This document shows, in pieces, positions 8,701 through 15,469 of a DNA stretch of 24,512 nucleotides. The stretch's first letter is position 1. The number at the start of each line of letters is the position of its first letter. The stretch covers positions 1-24,512 of the forward strand of contig CAJUBY010000029.1 in the NCBI GenBank assembly GCA_910585055.1, in the 5' to 3' direction. The stretch is from an uncultured Christensenella sp. (GTDB lineage: Bacteria; Bacillota; Clostridia; Christensenellales; Pumilibacteraceae). Below the pieces are notes generated by a model, which saw only the letters and a list, made by a program, of their open reading frames with translations, did no database searches and had not been told where the DNA came from. Made by a program: the position numbers and the translations under genes.

Positions 8701-9718
8701 CGTTCATACCGTCGAAAGCCGACAGCGGTATCTCGACTGCATTCAATCCGAACGCGGCGTTGCCGTGAGTACATAAGCTCGATCTGTCGCCCCAGGTCGT
8801 TACTTTATCAGTCCACTCGTCGGCAAGTCCCAGCGTCGCCGTTTTATCTACATAAACATCGACAGACTGATTGCCGTCTATGACCTTGCTCGATCTTACA
8901 AGCCAATAATTTTCGATTCCGTCGAGACTGTCGGGCAATTTCATTCGAAAAGTCTGATTTTTGCCGGATTCGTTCCAGTATCGCACCTCGCCCAAAATGT
9001 TTCCGCCGTTGCCGAAATTGGCGCGGACGAGCGTTGAAGTTATATCGAAGTTTTCCGCAAGCGGTTCTATCGTAATATCGCTGTAAGTCGCGGATACGGC
9101 ATCCGAATAAAGCGAGATAACGCCGGTATCGCAATAAGGTATAGGCGAGCTGGCATAAAGCCAATTGTTTATCAAGATATTCAGATGACTTCCCTGCACG
9201 TAAACATCTACCGTGTTGTTTTCGTATGCAGCGCTGTCCCAAAGCGTGTGATTGCCGAACACAGCCGAAAATACCCCGTTGTCGTACCGTCCGCACGACG
9301 AATACAAGGCGTTGTTCGAATAACCGTACATTCCTATATAAAATCCGTCTACATTTTCCGCTGAAGCGTCGCCGCGTATGACTATGCCCGTTTTGCCGAG
9401 CCATTGGTCGCCGCCCTCGTTATCTCTGCCGTACTGTATCTTATACTGCAGGTGGAAATCCGTATATTCCTTTTTTGTAGTCATATACAGCTTGTTGTCG
9501 CCGGCATGTTCGGTTTTGTCTACAGTTACCGAACTGCCGCCGTCTTGCGCGATCTCGCCCGATCTGACGGTCCATACCGAACTGTCGAAAACGAGCGTTT
9601 CTTTTTCGGCAACGACAGCCGCCGACTGTCTGCCGCTCACCGCAAGCGCGCCGCATACCGCTGCCAAAGCCGACACGGTCAAAACCGCAACTGCGCGCTT
9701 TTTCCCCAATATTCCCAT
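5567..9718 (-). CDS. Very large secreted alpha/beta-hydrolase esterase with two concanavalin-like modules (3' frameshift)
   Basis: Residues 1-30 form a signal peptide. Residues 40-220 and about 617-790 are two related concanavalin-like (DUF1080/LamG-type) modules; each ends in a similar ITY(S/R)(D/N)I strand followed by a second beta domain. Residues 985-1210 are an alpha/beta-hydrolase of the PHB-depolymerase/feruloyl-esterase (CE1-like) type: oxyanion segment LHGAGERG (1011-1018), nucleophile S1111 in GLSMGG, D1159 in HSVSDTTV and H1191 in YHAGW. InlB-type repeats follow from about 1215. After residue 1333 the frame loses homology and becomes Arg-rich, ending at 5567, while the anchor continues in another frame (5296-5760). 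The gene starts 3 nt after its upstream neighbour, with GGGAG inside that gene's end. Removal of acyl groups from a polysaccharide at the cell surface is inferred. Confidence 0.85.
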   Translation of the reverse strand: MGILGKKRAVAVLTVSALAAVCGALAVSGRQSAAVVAEKETLVFDSSVWTVRSGEIAQDGGSSVTVDKTEHAGDNKLYMTTKKEYTDFHLQYKIQYGRDNEGGDQWLGKTGIVIRGDASAENVDGFYIGMYGYSNNALYSSCGRYDNGVFSAVFGNHTLWDSAAYENNTVDVYVQGSHLNILINNWLYASSPIPYCDTGVISLYSDAVSATYSDITIEPLAENFDITSTLVRANFGNGGNILGEVRYWNESGKNQTFRMKLPDSLDGIENYWLVRSSKVIDGNQSVDVYVDKTATLGLADEWTDKVTTWGDRSSLCTHGNAAFGLNAVEIPLSAFDGMNGGDSVGFFLKKNIDGWYSATDYYLLYRGADGEIRVADYFDLAYAFDTSAHSYVCDDPTSRFPGYSFFCMNDGLITSHRCGEKLAFCALPDITKKKDIEHTFEFTDGGKQIDISEYVDINFNHTRSVVRYSVDGGDETDTLVLQPATKTGVVTVNIRADGSFNDASGAINYGTITLDIPYSTVRNVPTNYINKLSDININVTGGGVTVDLLDHVETNIEGTWSFTVDGETVDGHIFTVPENGGAGEIVLTGAPSDGSEPKHVVLNYSVTAYVYPEKTPTQYYASCAEAPGKEWIALYGTASAEDGKWISDADGKWGILADFGTEKYAFQANVDVSTSVGVAGKYGFLVHAEIDKNGLSGLLIGLQTDSVGRLFCAAGWLDNGVYTPITYADTYFNVHTEYYVQLIADGSAVSLLINGYRIMCLPDKFGSGGKFAILNDGDSITYRNIKCMPFEGYIGDSIIRTDWKGADTHSRAAVFNGTFDVTFKLPDNVTATNFRLVRRSAFDGKQGLDVSCGGKSLGTWTAPVGGNYGDAVFDLGGFEPNGETATFTFTPDGTSAEVSMSYMWLIYEADGIDIIADSVYFGNAADVAAHGLGRVSLTASIKQFISADNGMLITSRPGEKAEWAREIRIADKMLAKTFTDKSVSSSVSLPYRLYLPENYDADEEYPLLLFLHGAGERGNDNIAHIVAGNVMGTELLLKRVILGANADKFIIVAPQCPADMRWVESDWTPGAYDIKNTEQSIPSKLVQSLLFGDIFENYSVDRSRVYGAGLSMGGFGITDLACRNTGLFAAVVNCSGGADPSSAALLGTTALRAYHSVSDTTVNNAALERLVENIKENGGDAEYFEVNNIYHAGWIVGFEDPDLISWMLAHRKIWTVKTELGGGTLEQQLPETYGYDTDIITLSDPKKDGYKFGGWFTDPQYKTAVTEFGGRTAADLTLYAKWVKDVTVTVVSDGETLETKTVENGTEIDLGAYSPTKDGFVHVGWSDGTREYGKSKSGKRRYFYGVVERDRGGTFYRNGLLRNGSAVYRRSRERRHGGVYRAE

Positions 9719-9721
9719 GTT

Positions 9722-10924
9722 TTACGCTCCCTTTTTCTTTTTTCTTACGATAAACGCCGCTGCTGCGCCGCCGCCGATAAGCGCCGCGCCGCCTACGCTC
9801 AATCCGACTGCAAGTCCGATATTCGAGCCGCTTTCTCCGTTTTTCTGCGGCTTTTTGCCGCCGTCGGGCGATTCCTGCTCGTACACAGTCGCCGTACGGT
9901 AATCGTAGCCCTGCGACAGAGTAACGGCATCCGCATCGGAGTATACTTCGATCTGCGACACCGAAACGAAATTATCCGTTCCGCCGTTCATGCCTATAAG
10001 CCTTATCGCGTCGCCCGTTACGGTCTCGAACTCGAACGTGTATATCTCGCAGCTATCCCCGAAGTCTTCGCGTTTATCCGACACGGGATAACCGACGGGA
10101 GATTTAAGTTCTACGTCCTTCCATCCGTTTATTGTGCGTACCTGTACTTTGATATCGCCGTCGGAAAACCAGCCGCCCGAATCCCAGGTATCACCCTCTT
10201 GGAAAATCAGCTTGGAAAACGGGATCTGTTCCTTAAAAGAATAGCCCATATAGAACATTCCCCTGCCGCCGCCGTTAAACGAATCGTACTGCATAGGTCC
10301 CGTCCCGGTCGTGCCCACCGGATATATTTTTTCGTTGCGGATAACGTTGAGATCTTTATTTCCGCCGCCGGTGGGGTTTTCGACCGAGCAGATTATATTC
10401 CCGACGAGCGCAAGGTTGTAGCTTTTAAGATACGCGTCTCTATCCATGGCGATACGCACGCAGTCGAGCGCGTGCCACTTGTCCTCTTCGGCAGATGTGA
10501 TCTTTACGGTATGCCAGCCGTCTCCGATCACTTCGTACGACGCCAAAATCTGTTTGTACGATTCCGACGCGGCGTTCAAAGACACTTCCGTTTGAGCAAC
10601 GCCGTCTATCTCCACTTGCAGTCTGCCGCCGTCCGGACCGCGGTACCCTACGAGTTCCACGGCGCTGCCCTTGAACTTATATTCTCCGACTGCTCCGGCT
10701 CCGTACGTACAGTGCTGCCACAGCCGCGACGCGCTGCCGTTTTCCACCGGAGAAAACCCGTTCCACGTCCAGCCCTGCGCGTCGGTTTCGACCGTTCGGA
10801 AATACTTTTGCGCGGTTTCTTCCGCTTTAACGCCGTCGGGTGCAGTCACAGCCGCGCTCACACCGCCGACTACAGCCGCCGCAATGACAGCCGCGGTAAA
10901 TACTTTACCGAATTTATTTTTCAT
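9722..10924 (-). CDS. Membrane-anchored stand-alone binding protein (copy of the ARH C-terminal module)
   Basis: The protein has 400 aa. A signal peptide (1-34) is followed by a galactose-binding-like beta domain (about 40-160), a F5/8C-like domain (about 168-330), a Lys/Gly-rich linker and a C-terminal Gly/Ala membrane helix (368-393) ending RKKKKGA. The two domains align throughout with the C-terminal half of the secreted ARH-fold protein encoded just upstream: DGW-S/T-NG, GKWHSVD versus DKWHALD, QYDSF, GYSF, L-FQEG, GGWF-GD and an EVY end. No catalytic motif is visible, so it is likely a cell-surface binding or docking protein for the same ligand. Its ATG overlaps the upstream stop codon (ATGA) and GGAGG lies 6 nt before it, pointing to translational coupling. 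The ligand is unknown. Confidence 0.82.
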   Translation of the reverse strand: MKNKFGKVFTAAVIAAAVVGGVSAAVTAPDGVKAEETAQKYFRTVETDAQGWTWNGFSPVENGSASRLWQHCTYGAGAVGEYKFKGSAVELVGYRGPDGGRLQVEIDGVAQTEVSLNAASESYKQILASYEVIGDGWHTVKITSAEEDKWHALDCVRIAMDRDAYLKSYNLALVGNIICSVENPTGGGNKDLNVIRNEKIYPVGTTGTGPMQYDSFNGGGRGMFYMGYSFKEQIPFSKLIFQEGDTWDSGGWFSDGDIKVQVRTINGWKDVELKSPVGYPVSDKREDFGDSCEIYTFEFETVTGDAIRLIGMNGGTDNFVSVSQIEVYSDADAVTLSQGYDYRTATVYEQESPDGGKKPQKNGESGSNIGLAVGLSVGGAALIGGGAAAAFIVRKKKKGA

Positions 10925-13023
10925 TCTTTGCCTCCGTAAACTTCCAGTTCGCCGCAGGATATGAGTTTTTGACGGCCGCCGGGTGCGCCGATTATCCGTA
11001 CGCCCTCGGCTTGTATCGGATCGAACGTAAACGTATATATACTGCCTTGGGCGCCCAGTGCGGCATTGCTGTTGCCTATCGGATAGGACGGCGAAATATC
11101 AAACGCTATATCCTGCCACCGACCGTCGGAATATACCTGTACGCGCAGATCGCCGTTAGCGAACCAACCGCCGTCATCGCCCCAATGACCGCCTTCCTGA
11201 AACACAAGTGTCGAAAGCGTGAGCTTGCGGTCGAAGCTGTATCCTACATAGTCCTCGTAGTCTTTGGGATAGAGCGTGCCGTCGGTTTTAAAACCCAAAA
11301 AGCTGTCGTACTGCGTGGACGAATGCCCGGTAAAATACATGCCGTCGCATATTACGCCTATACCGCCGCCACCGGCGCCCGAACCGAGCGGAACGGGTAC
11401 GGAACATATAGGCGTTGCCGCAGAGGTCCGCGCGTAATTAAGTCCTTCCGCGTCGTAGTATTCGTCTTCCGTACACTCGATCTCGACATAGTCTACCGAA
11501 TGCCATTTCCCGTCGTCGAGAGCCGTCAAACGAATTGTGTGCTCGGTGTTTTCCAATCCGCGCAGCCTGCGCAAAATCTGACCGTACGACACGGGGATCC
11601 ACTTTCCGACCGTTACCGTTTCTTCCGCGCCGAGATCGATGATACCGCAATCTTTTCCGTCTACCGTAAGCGCGAACCGACCGCCGTTGACGGACGTAGT
11701 TCCGACTATCGAAACTTCCGTACCGGTAAACGTAAATTCGGCATGACCGCCCTTGACCGTCGTGCCGTAACCCGAACCGCCTTTGTATTTCGAATCGGAA
11801 AACTTGTTCATGCCGTTAAACGACCAGCCGTCGTCCGTCACGTTCACGCTTTTGGTAAAAGTCACGCCGTATTCGGACGGAGTAAACGCTCCGTCGTAAA
11901 CGGTAAATTCTCCGCCGTTTTTGACGCCGCCCGCATTCAATATCACCTGTTCCGCCTGCGTCGCAATGCGTTCCGCAATTTCTGAAAGCGTACTGCTGTT
12001 CAGTCCGGGGCGGTTCGTGTTACGATAATACGTTCCGCTCTTTTCCAGAAGATCGGACGGCAATCCGTCCATTCCGCACATTATCCCCATTATCGTGCCC
12101 GCAGTCGCGGCGTTGCAATCGTTGTCGTACCCTGCCAAAACGCCTATCTCGACTGTGTGTTTATAGTCGTTGTTCCCGTAAAAAAGCGCAAGCAGAGTCG
12201 CAACGAAGTTTATCCTGCAATCCAGCACATAGCCGTTATAATACCTTGCATGTACAGCCGACCGCGCCGAATGCCAATCCTCCGGGTCGGCGTCGTGCAA
12301 CAGCTTTACGAAATCGTACATCTGCGCGGTCTCGGTGCCGTCGTCAAAGTAAGAGCGCACGCGTCGGAGAGACTCGTAGATATCGTCGGAAAAGAACGCG
12401 TCCGCACACAGCATAGCGTAAAACGCCGAATTTTCGAGCACGACGCCGTCGCCTACCGCAGCCATCCACCATTTGGTTCTGCCGTAACAGTTTTCGAGCA
12501 TACCAGGGGTTATCATGCCGAATATCTCGCATTCTATCTGCGCGTCTATCGCTTCCGCAGCTTTGTTTACGCCTTTTTTGCCCGTTTCGGGCGGAACTAC
12601 GCCCTGCTTCATAAGCATCATCGCATTGTAGTTTCCTTCCCATAAATAATCCTGAAAATGGTATATCCACTCCGCAGGCATATCCCGGTAAGTTATATCA
12701 TCGACGCCGTACACCTCCATCATGTGCAGAAAGGTATACTCGAAACTGGTGTCATCGTCGGTGATGTACGACTGCGAGACCGCCCACTCCAGATCGTCGT
12801 AAGTCCCCGGTCTGTCGATAAATTTAAACTCCGTCGGAAGTCCCGTAAAGTTTCCCCACAGCGCACCGAGCCATCCGCCTTCTATCTTATTTTTCAGCGT
12901 CTGTTCCGTGATGGTCTTTGCGGATTCCGCATGTGTCGCTGTATTCCGCGGCAATACCGGAACGGCGGCCGCGCCCAGTCCGATCAGCGCCGCCAAAGCG
13001 ACTGCCGCAGTTTTTTTCTTCAT
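10921..13023 (-). CDS. Secreted ADP-ribosylglycohydrolase-fold protein with C-terminal binding module
   Basis: The protein has 700 aa. A signal peptide (1-32, cleavage after THA) precedes an all-helical ARH domain (about 38-362). In known DraG/ARH3 enzymes two metal ions are held by a Glu after GDALG, a T-D-D motif and a D-x-D-T motif. Here these are E65 in GNFTGLPTE (D changed to N58), T88-D89-D90 in ITDDDT, and D300/D302 in GYDNDCNAA, where the last Thr is Cys303. Metal binding therefore looks possible but altered. Residues 385-700 are a galactose-binding-like domain plus a F5/8C-like domain. Export and binding domains make the usual job of an ARH, removal of ADP-ribose from cytosolic proteins, unlikely; hydrolysis of an extracellular glycoside is inferred. 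It overlaps both neighbours by 4 bp; AAGGAG precedes the ATG by 8 nt. Confidence 0.85.
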   Translation of the reverse strand: MKKKTAAVALAALIGLGAAAVPVLPRNTATHAESAKTITEQTLKNKIEGGWLGALWGNFTGLPTEFKFIDRPGTYDDLEWAVSQSYITDDDTSFEYTFLHMMEVYGVDDITYRDMPAEWIYHFQDYLWEGNYNAMMLMKQGVVPPETGKKGVNKAAEAIDAQIECEIFGMITPGMLENCYGRTKWWMAAVGDGVVLENSAFYAMLCADAFFSDDIYESLRRVRSYFDDGTETAQMYDFVKLLHDADPEDWHSARSAVHARYYNGYVLDCRINFVATLLALFYGNNDYKHTVEIGVLAGYDNDCNAATAGTIMGIMCGMDGLPSDLLEKSGTYYRNTNRPGLNSSTLSEIAERIATQAEQVILNAGGVKNGGEFTVYDGAFTPSEYGVTFTKSVNVTDDGWSFNGMNKFSDSKYKGGSGYGTTVKGGHAEFTFTGTEVSIVGTTSVNGGRFALTVDGKDCGIIDLGAEETVTVGKWIPVSYGQILRRLRGLENTEHTIRLTALDDGKWHSVDYVEIECTEDEYYDAEGLNYARTSAATPICSVPVPLGSGAGGGGIGVICDGMYFTGHSSTQYDSFLGFKTDGTLYPKDYEDYVGYSFDRKLTLSTLVFQEGGHWGDDGGWFANGDLRVQVYSDGRWQDIAFDISPSYPIGNSNAALGAQGSIYTFTFDPIQAEGVRIIGAPGGRQKLISCGELEVYGGKE

Positions 13024-14294
13024 TTCCGGTTCTCCTTATCAAATGATTTGTACAGCGCGGCGAATTCGTCCGCCAAGCCCTTTAACGAGATAACTTCGTA
13101 ACCCTTAAGATATGTATGTACTGTATCGTTAAACGGCGCATACCAACGTTTTTCTAAACCTTCGATACCGAGGTGCGCGCCCAAAATGCTCCCTACCGTA
13201 GCCGCATTACAATCGTTGTCCAGACCTATTGCGACGGACTGCGCTATGCTCTGCGTAAAATCTCCGTCGCCTAGCATAAGCGCGAAAATCACCGCGCACA
13301 CGTTGTTGCGGATATGCACCGAATTCATGCCGGGGAACCGTACGTCCAAAAGCACGCGCGCGCCGTCGCAATCTGTAAACTTTCCGCGCTGCGAAAGCGC
13401 CCAGTCTACATCGTGTTTGAGCTTGCAACCGTGCGGTATGCACTTTGCCGCGGTCTCTACGGCTTTTAACGGATCTTGCACAAACGCCGCCGCGATAGCC
13501 GCCGCATTGAACATTTCGCCGTATATCCCGTTGCGCCTGTGCGTAAGATACGCGTCGTTATAACACAGCTTCGCCGCTCTTACCGGGTCGCCTGCGCACA
13601 CGTATCCGAACGCGTCGGAGCGTATTCCTGCGCCTATCCATTCCACGAACGGATTGTCGTCCGCCGCTTCCGCACCTTTAAACCCTTCGGCCATGCGTTT
13701 TAAAGCGCGGTCTTCCGCGGTACACGCATAAGGCAGTAACTCTTGCCATATCTCGGCAACGTCTTCGACCGTATAGTTCTCGCCGTAACGCTTTAACTGC
13801 AACATACATAGCACCGGATATGTTATGTCGTCGTCGACCGGTACGCAGCAGAGCTTATCCAAAGTATACGAACTGCGTTTGTCCACGCCGTACTGTATGC
13901 CGTCCGGATCGAGTACGGTGTGCCAATATTCGGTAGGCGGAAACGGCGTGCCGCCGTCCTTTGCGATCTTACGCATTTTGTCTATCGAATACCCTTCTAC
14001 GGGCACTCCCAAAGTACAGCCTGCGAACCTACCGGCGACCGCGCCGAGAATACGGCTTTCGATCTTATCCGGTTTTACGGCGGAAACGCCGAACGGACAC
14101 AGCCGTTCTATCTCCGGCAGTGTGTTCGGCTCGTTCGGATCGTATACTTCCGAATTTTTGAGTTCGGTTATAAGGGCTTCGAGCTGCCGATCGTCGAGAC
14201 GTCCGGTATCCGCCATAGCCCTACCGTCCTGTTCGTTACGCAAACGCGCATATAGATCGGCTTCTTCTACAAGTTGATCGTGTGTAAGTACCAT
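13020..14294 (-). CDS. Cytosolic ADP-ribosylglycohydrolase-family protein
   Basis: The protein has 424 aa and no signal peptide. An N-terminal helical extension (1-75) is followed by the ARH domain (about 78-400). Motifs: GCTLGVPVE (92-100, canonical GDALG changed to C93 but Glu100 kept), VPVDDDIT (152-158, where the usual T-D-D is V-D-D), and GLDNDCNAATVGSILG (357-372). The DNDCNAAT signature is shared with the secreted paralogue, so the two belong to the same branch and probably act on related substrates on the two sides of the membrane. It is the first gene of the operon, with AGGTG 5 nt before the ATG and the AraC gene divergent 68 nt away. It could instead be a true ADP-ribosyl hydrolase; the altered motifs make me doubt that. 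Confidence 0.85.
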   Translation of the reverse strand: MVLTHDQLVEEADLYARLRNEQDGRAMADTGRLDDRQLEALITELKNSEVYDPNEPNTLPEIERLCPFGVSAVKPDKIESRILGAVAGRFAGCTLGVPVEGYSIDKMRKIAKDGGTPFPPTEYWHTVLDPDGIQYGVDKRSSYTLDKLCCVPVDDDITYPVLCMLQLKRYGENYTVEDVAEIWQELLPYACTAEDRALKRMAEGFKGAEAADDNPFVEWIGAGIRSDAFGYVCAGDPVRAAKLCYNDAYLTHRRNGIYGEMFNAAAIAAAFVQDPLKAVETAAKCIPHGCKLKHDVDWALSQRGKFTDCDGARVLLDVRFPGMNSVHIRNNVCAVIFALMLGDGDFTQSIAQSVAIGLDNDCNAATVGSILGAHLGIEGLEKRWYAPFNDTVHTYLKGYEVISLKGLADEFAALYKSFDKENRK

Positions 14295-14362
14295 TTTTCA
14301 CCTATCCGATTGATTTTTGTAAGTCTATTGACATTACCGTAATTGTATGATAACATAGCACT
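14295..14362. promoter_or_regulatory. Divergent promoter region between the ARH operon and the AraC regulator
   Basis: On the plus strand TTGACA (14328-14333) is followed after 17 nt by TAACAT (14351-14356), preceded by TG one base before it (extended -10). Transcription would start at about the AraC ATG. An imperfect inverted repeat, GTAAGTC (14319-14325) against GACATTAC (14330-14337), covers this -35 box and may be an operator. On the minus strand TACAAT (14342-14347) could be the -10 box for the operon, with only a poor -35 box (TTGCAT, 15-nt spacing). Confidence 0.55.
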
Positions 14363-15289
14363 ATGCAACATTCCACCGAAAAACATGCAAAAACATTGCA
14401 AAATCAATCAAACAAGACGGAAAATGACGCTCCGCACCGATTTTACGATACACACGATTTCGGCGCCGAACACGTATGGCCTTACGGCTCTCTTTGGCGG
14501 CACAAACCCGAGTCCAACACAAACTGGCTGCACGCGCATAATCATCTGGAAATAGGAAGGTGCGTCAAAGGTTCAGGGATATACAATGTCGACGGCAGAC
14601 TTGTGCGCGTACAGGCGCCGTGCTGCTCGATACTATACGAAGGCACCTGGCATTCCGCGACAGGCAATGTTTACGACGAATGCGAATGGAATTTTCTGTA
14701 TATAGATCTCAATTGGTTTTTACAGGCAGCGCCTCAATTCGCACAGAAGTTCAAAGGTCTAAACTGGCGCAAATACTCGTTTCCGCCTATAATGAGCGCC
14801 GCGCAATATCCGCAGATCGCGCGTATAATCGACGCCATATTCGACGAAAGCTCGCATGTGCGCGAAAACAACTGGGAAACGCTGACGGGACTTATCGTTG
14901 CTCTGCTCGCCCACCATTCGGAATACATGCGGCCAGAGGAAAACAACAGCGTGCCGAGCGCAGAGACCGTGGCGCGCATTGCACCGGCTTTAAGCTATAT
15001 AACGACCGACTATGCGGACAGTATAACCGTAAAAATGCTCGCCGACATGTGCTTTACTTCGGAAGCGACGCTGCGCCGCCTGTTTTACGAATTTGCCGAA
15101 AAATCGCCGATGGAATATCTCCACAACGTGCGCATGAAAAACGGCGCGCTTTTACTCATAACCACCGAAAAATCGATAATAGAAATAGCGAGCGAGATAG
15201 GATATCCTACCGTGTCAGGCTTTAACCGCCAATTCGTCATACAATACGGTTGTTCGCCGCGAGATTACCGCAGATCGCACCGGACGTAG
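14363..15289 (+). CDS. AraC-family transcriptional regulator
   Basis: The protein has 308 aa. An N-terminal cupin-type sensing domain (about 35-180; motif WLHAHNHLEIGRCVKGSG, 55-72) suits a small sugar or glycan ligand. The C-terminal pair of helix-turn-helix motifs (first about 221-243, VKMLADMCFTSEATLRRLFY; second about 270-293, with IASEIGYPTVSGFNRQF) is classic AraC/XylS. It diverges from the four-gene ARH/esterase operon and most likely activates it in response to a breakdown product. No Shine-Dalgarno sequence is seen before the ATG, and the predicted promoter would start RNA at about this codon, so the mRNA may be leaderless. No other in-frame ATG occurs before residue 144; a TTG at codon 12 is the only early alternative I noted. 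Confidence 0.88.
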   Translation: MQHSTEKHAKTLQNQSNKTENDAPHRFYDTHDFGAEHVWPYGSLWRHKPESNTNWLHAHNHLEIGRCVKGSGIYNVDGRLVRVQAPCCSILYEGTWHSATGNVYDECEWNFLYIDLNWFLQAAPQFAQKFKGLNWRKYSFPPIMSAAQYPQIARIIDAIFDESSHVRENNWETLTGLIVALLAHHSEYMRPEENNSVPSAETVARIAPALSYITTDYADSITVKMLADMCFTSEATLRRLFYEFAEKSPMEYLHNVRMKNGALLLITTEKSIIEIASEIGYPTVSGFNRQFVIQYGCSPRDYRRSHRT

Positions 15290-15307
15290 ACCGAATACAT
15301 TTTTCGG

Positions 15308-15336
15308 CAATATAAAACCGACCCTTTAGGATCGGT
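15308..15336 (-). terminator. Possible terminator between the convergent AraC and MscS genes
   Basis: ACCGACCC (15317-15324) and GGATCGGT (15329-15336) form an 8-bp stem with one mismatch and a 4-nt loop. Read on the minus strand the hairpin is followed by TTTATATTG, which suits a terminator for the MscS gene about 130 nt upstream of it. On the plus strand no T-run follows. A smaller hairpin, CCGAA/TTCGG (15291-15307), lies right after the AraC stop. Confidence 0.45.
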
Positions 15337-15469
15337 GATGATCAATCCGTTCGCCTCACGGTTTAGCAGATCGAGTCGCATCGGTAAAGCTTTGTATATT
15401 TTTACCATAAACGTTTGCGGCACCCTTACATATGCCGTAAATCGCATTCGGATCCGGTCGTCGTACGCT

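Noticed and set aside
9404..10939. A 511-codon open frame on the plus strand opposite the binding-protein and esterase genes
   Set aside because: It lies antisense to two clearly real genes, has no recognisable domain, is rich in Arg/Tyr/Ile as expected from reading their codons backwards, and has no good ribosome binding site. Several other long plus-strand frames (for example 5753-6700 and 7514-8677) are rejected for the same reason.
15265..15447. A 60-codon minus-strand frame between the AraC and MscS genes
   Set aside because: It overlaps the AraC 3' end, has no ribosome binding site, and the probable terminator hairpin lies inside it. I recognise no family, so I treat it as chance.
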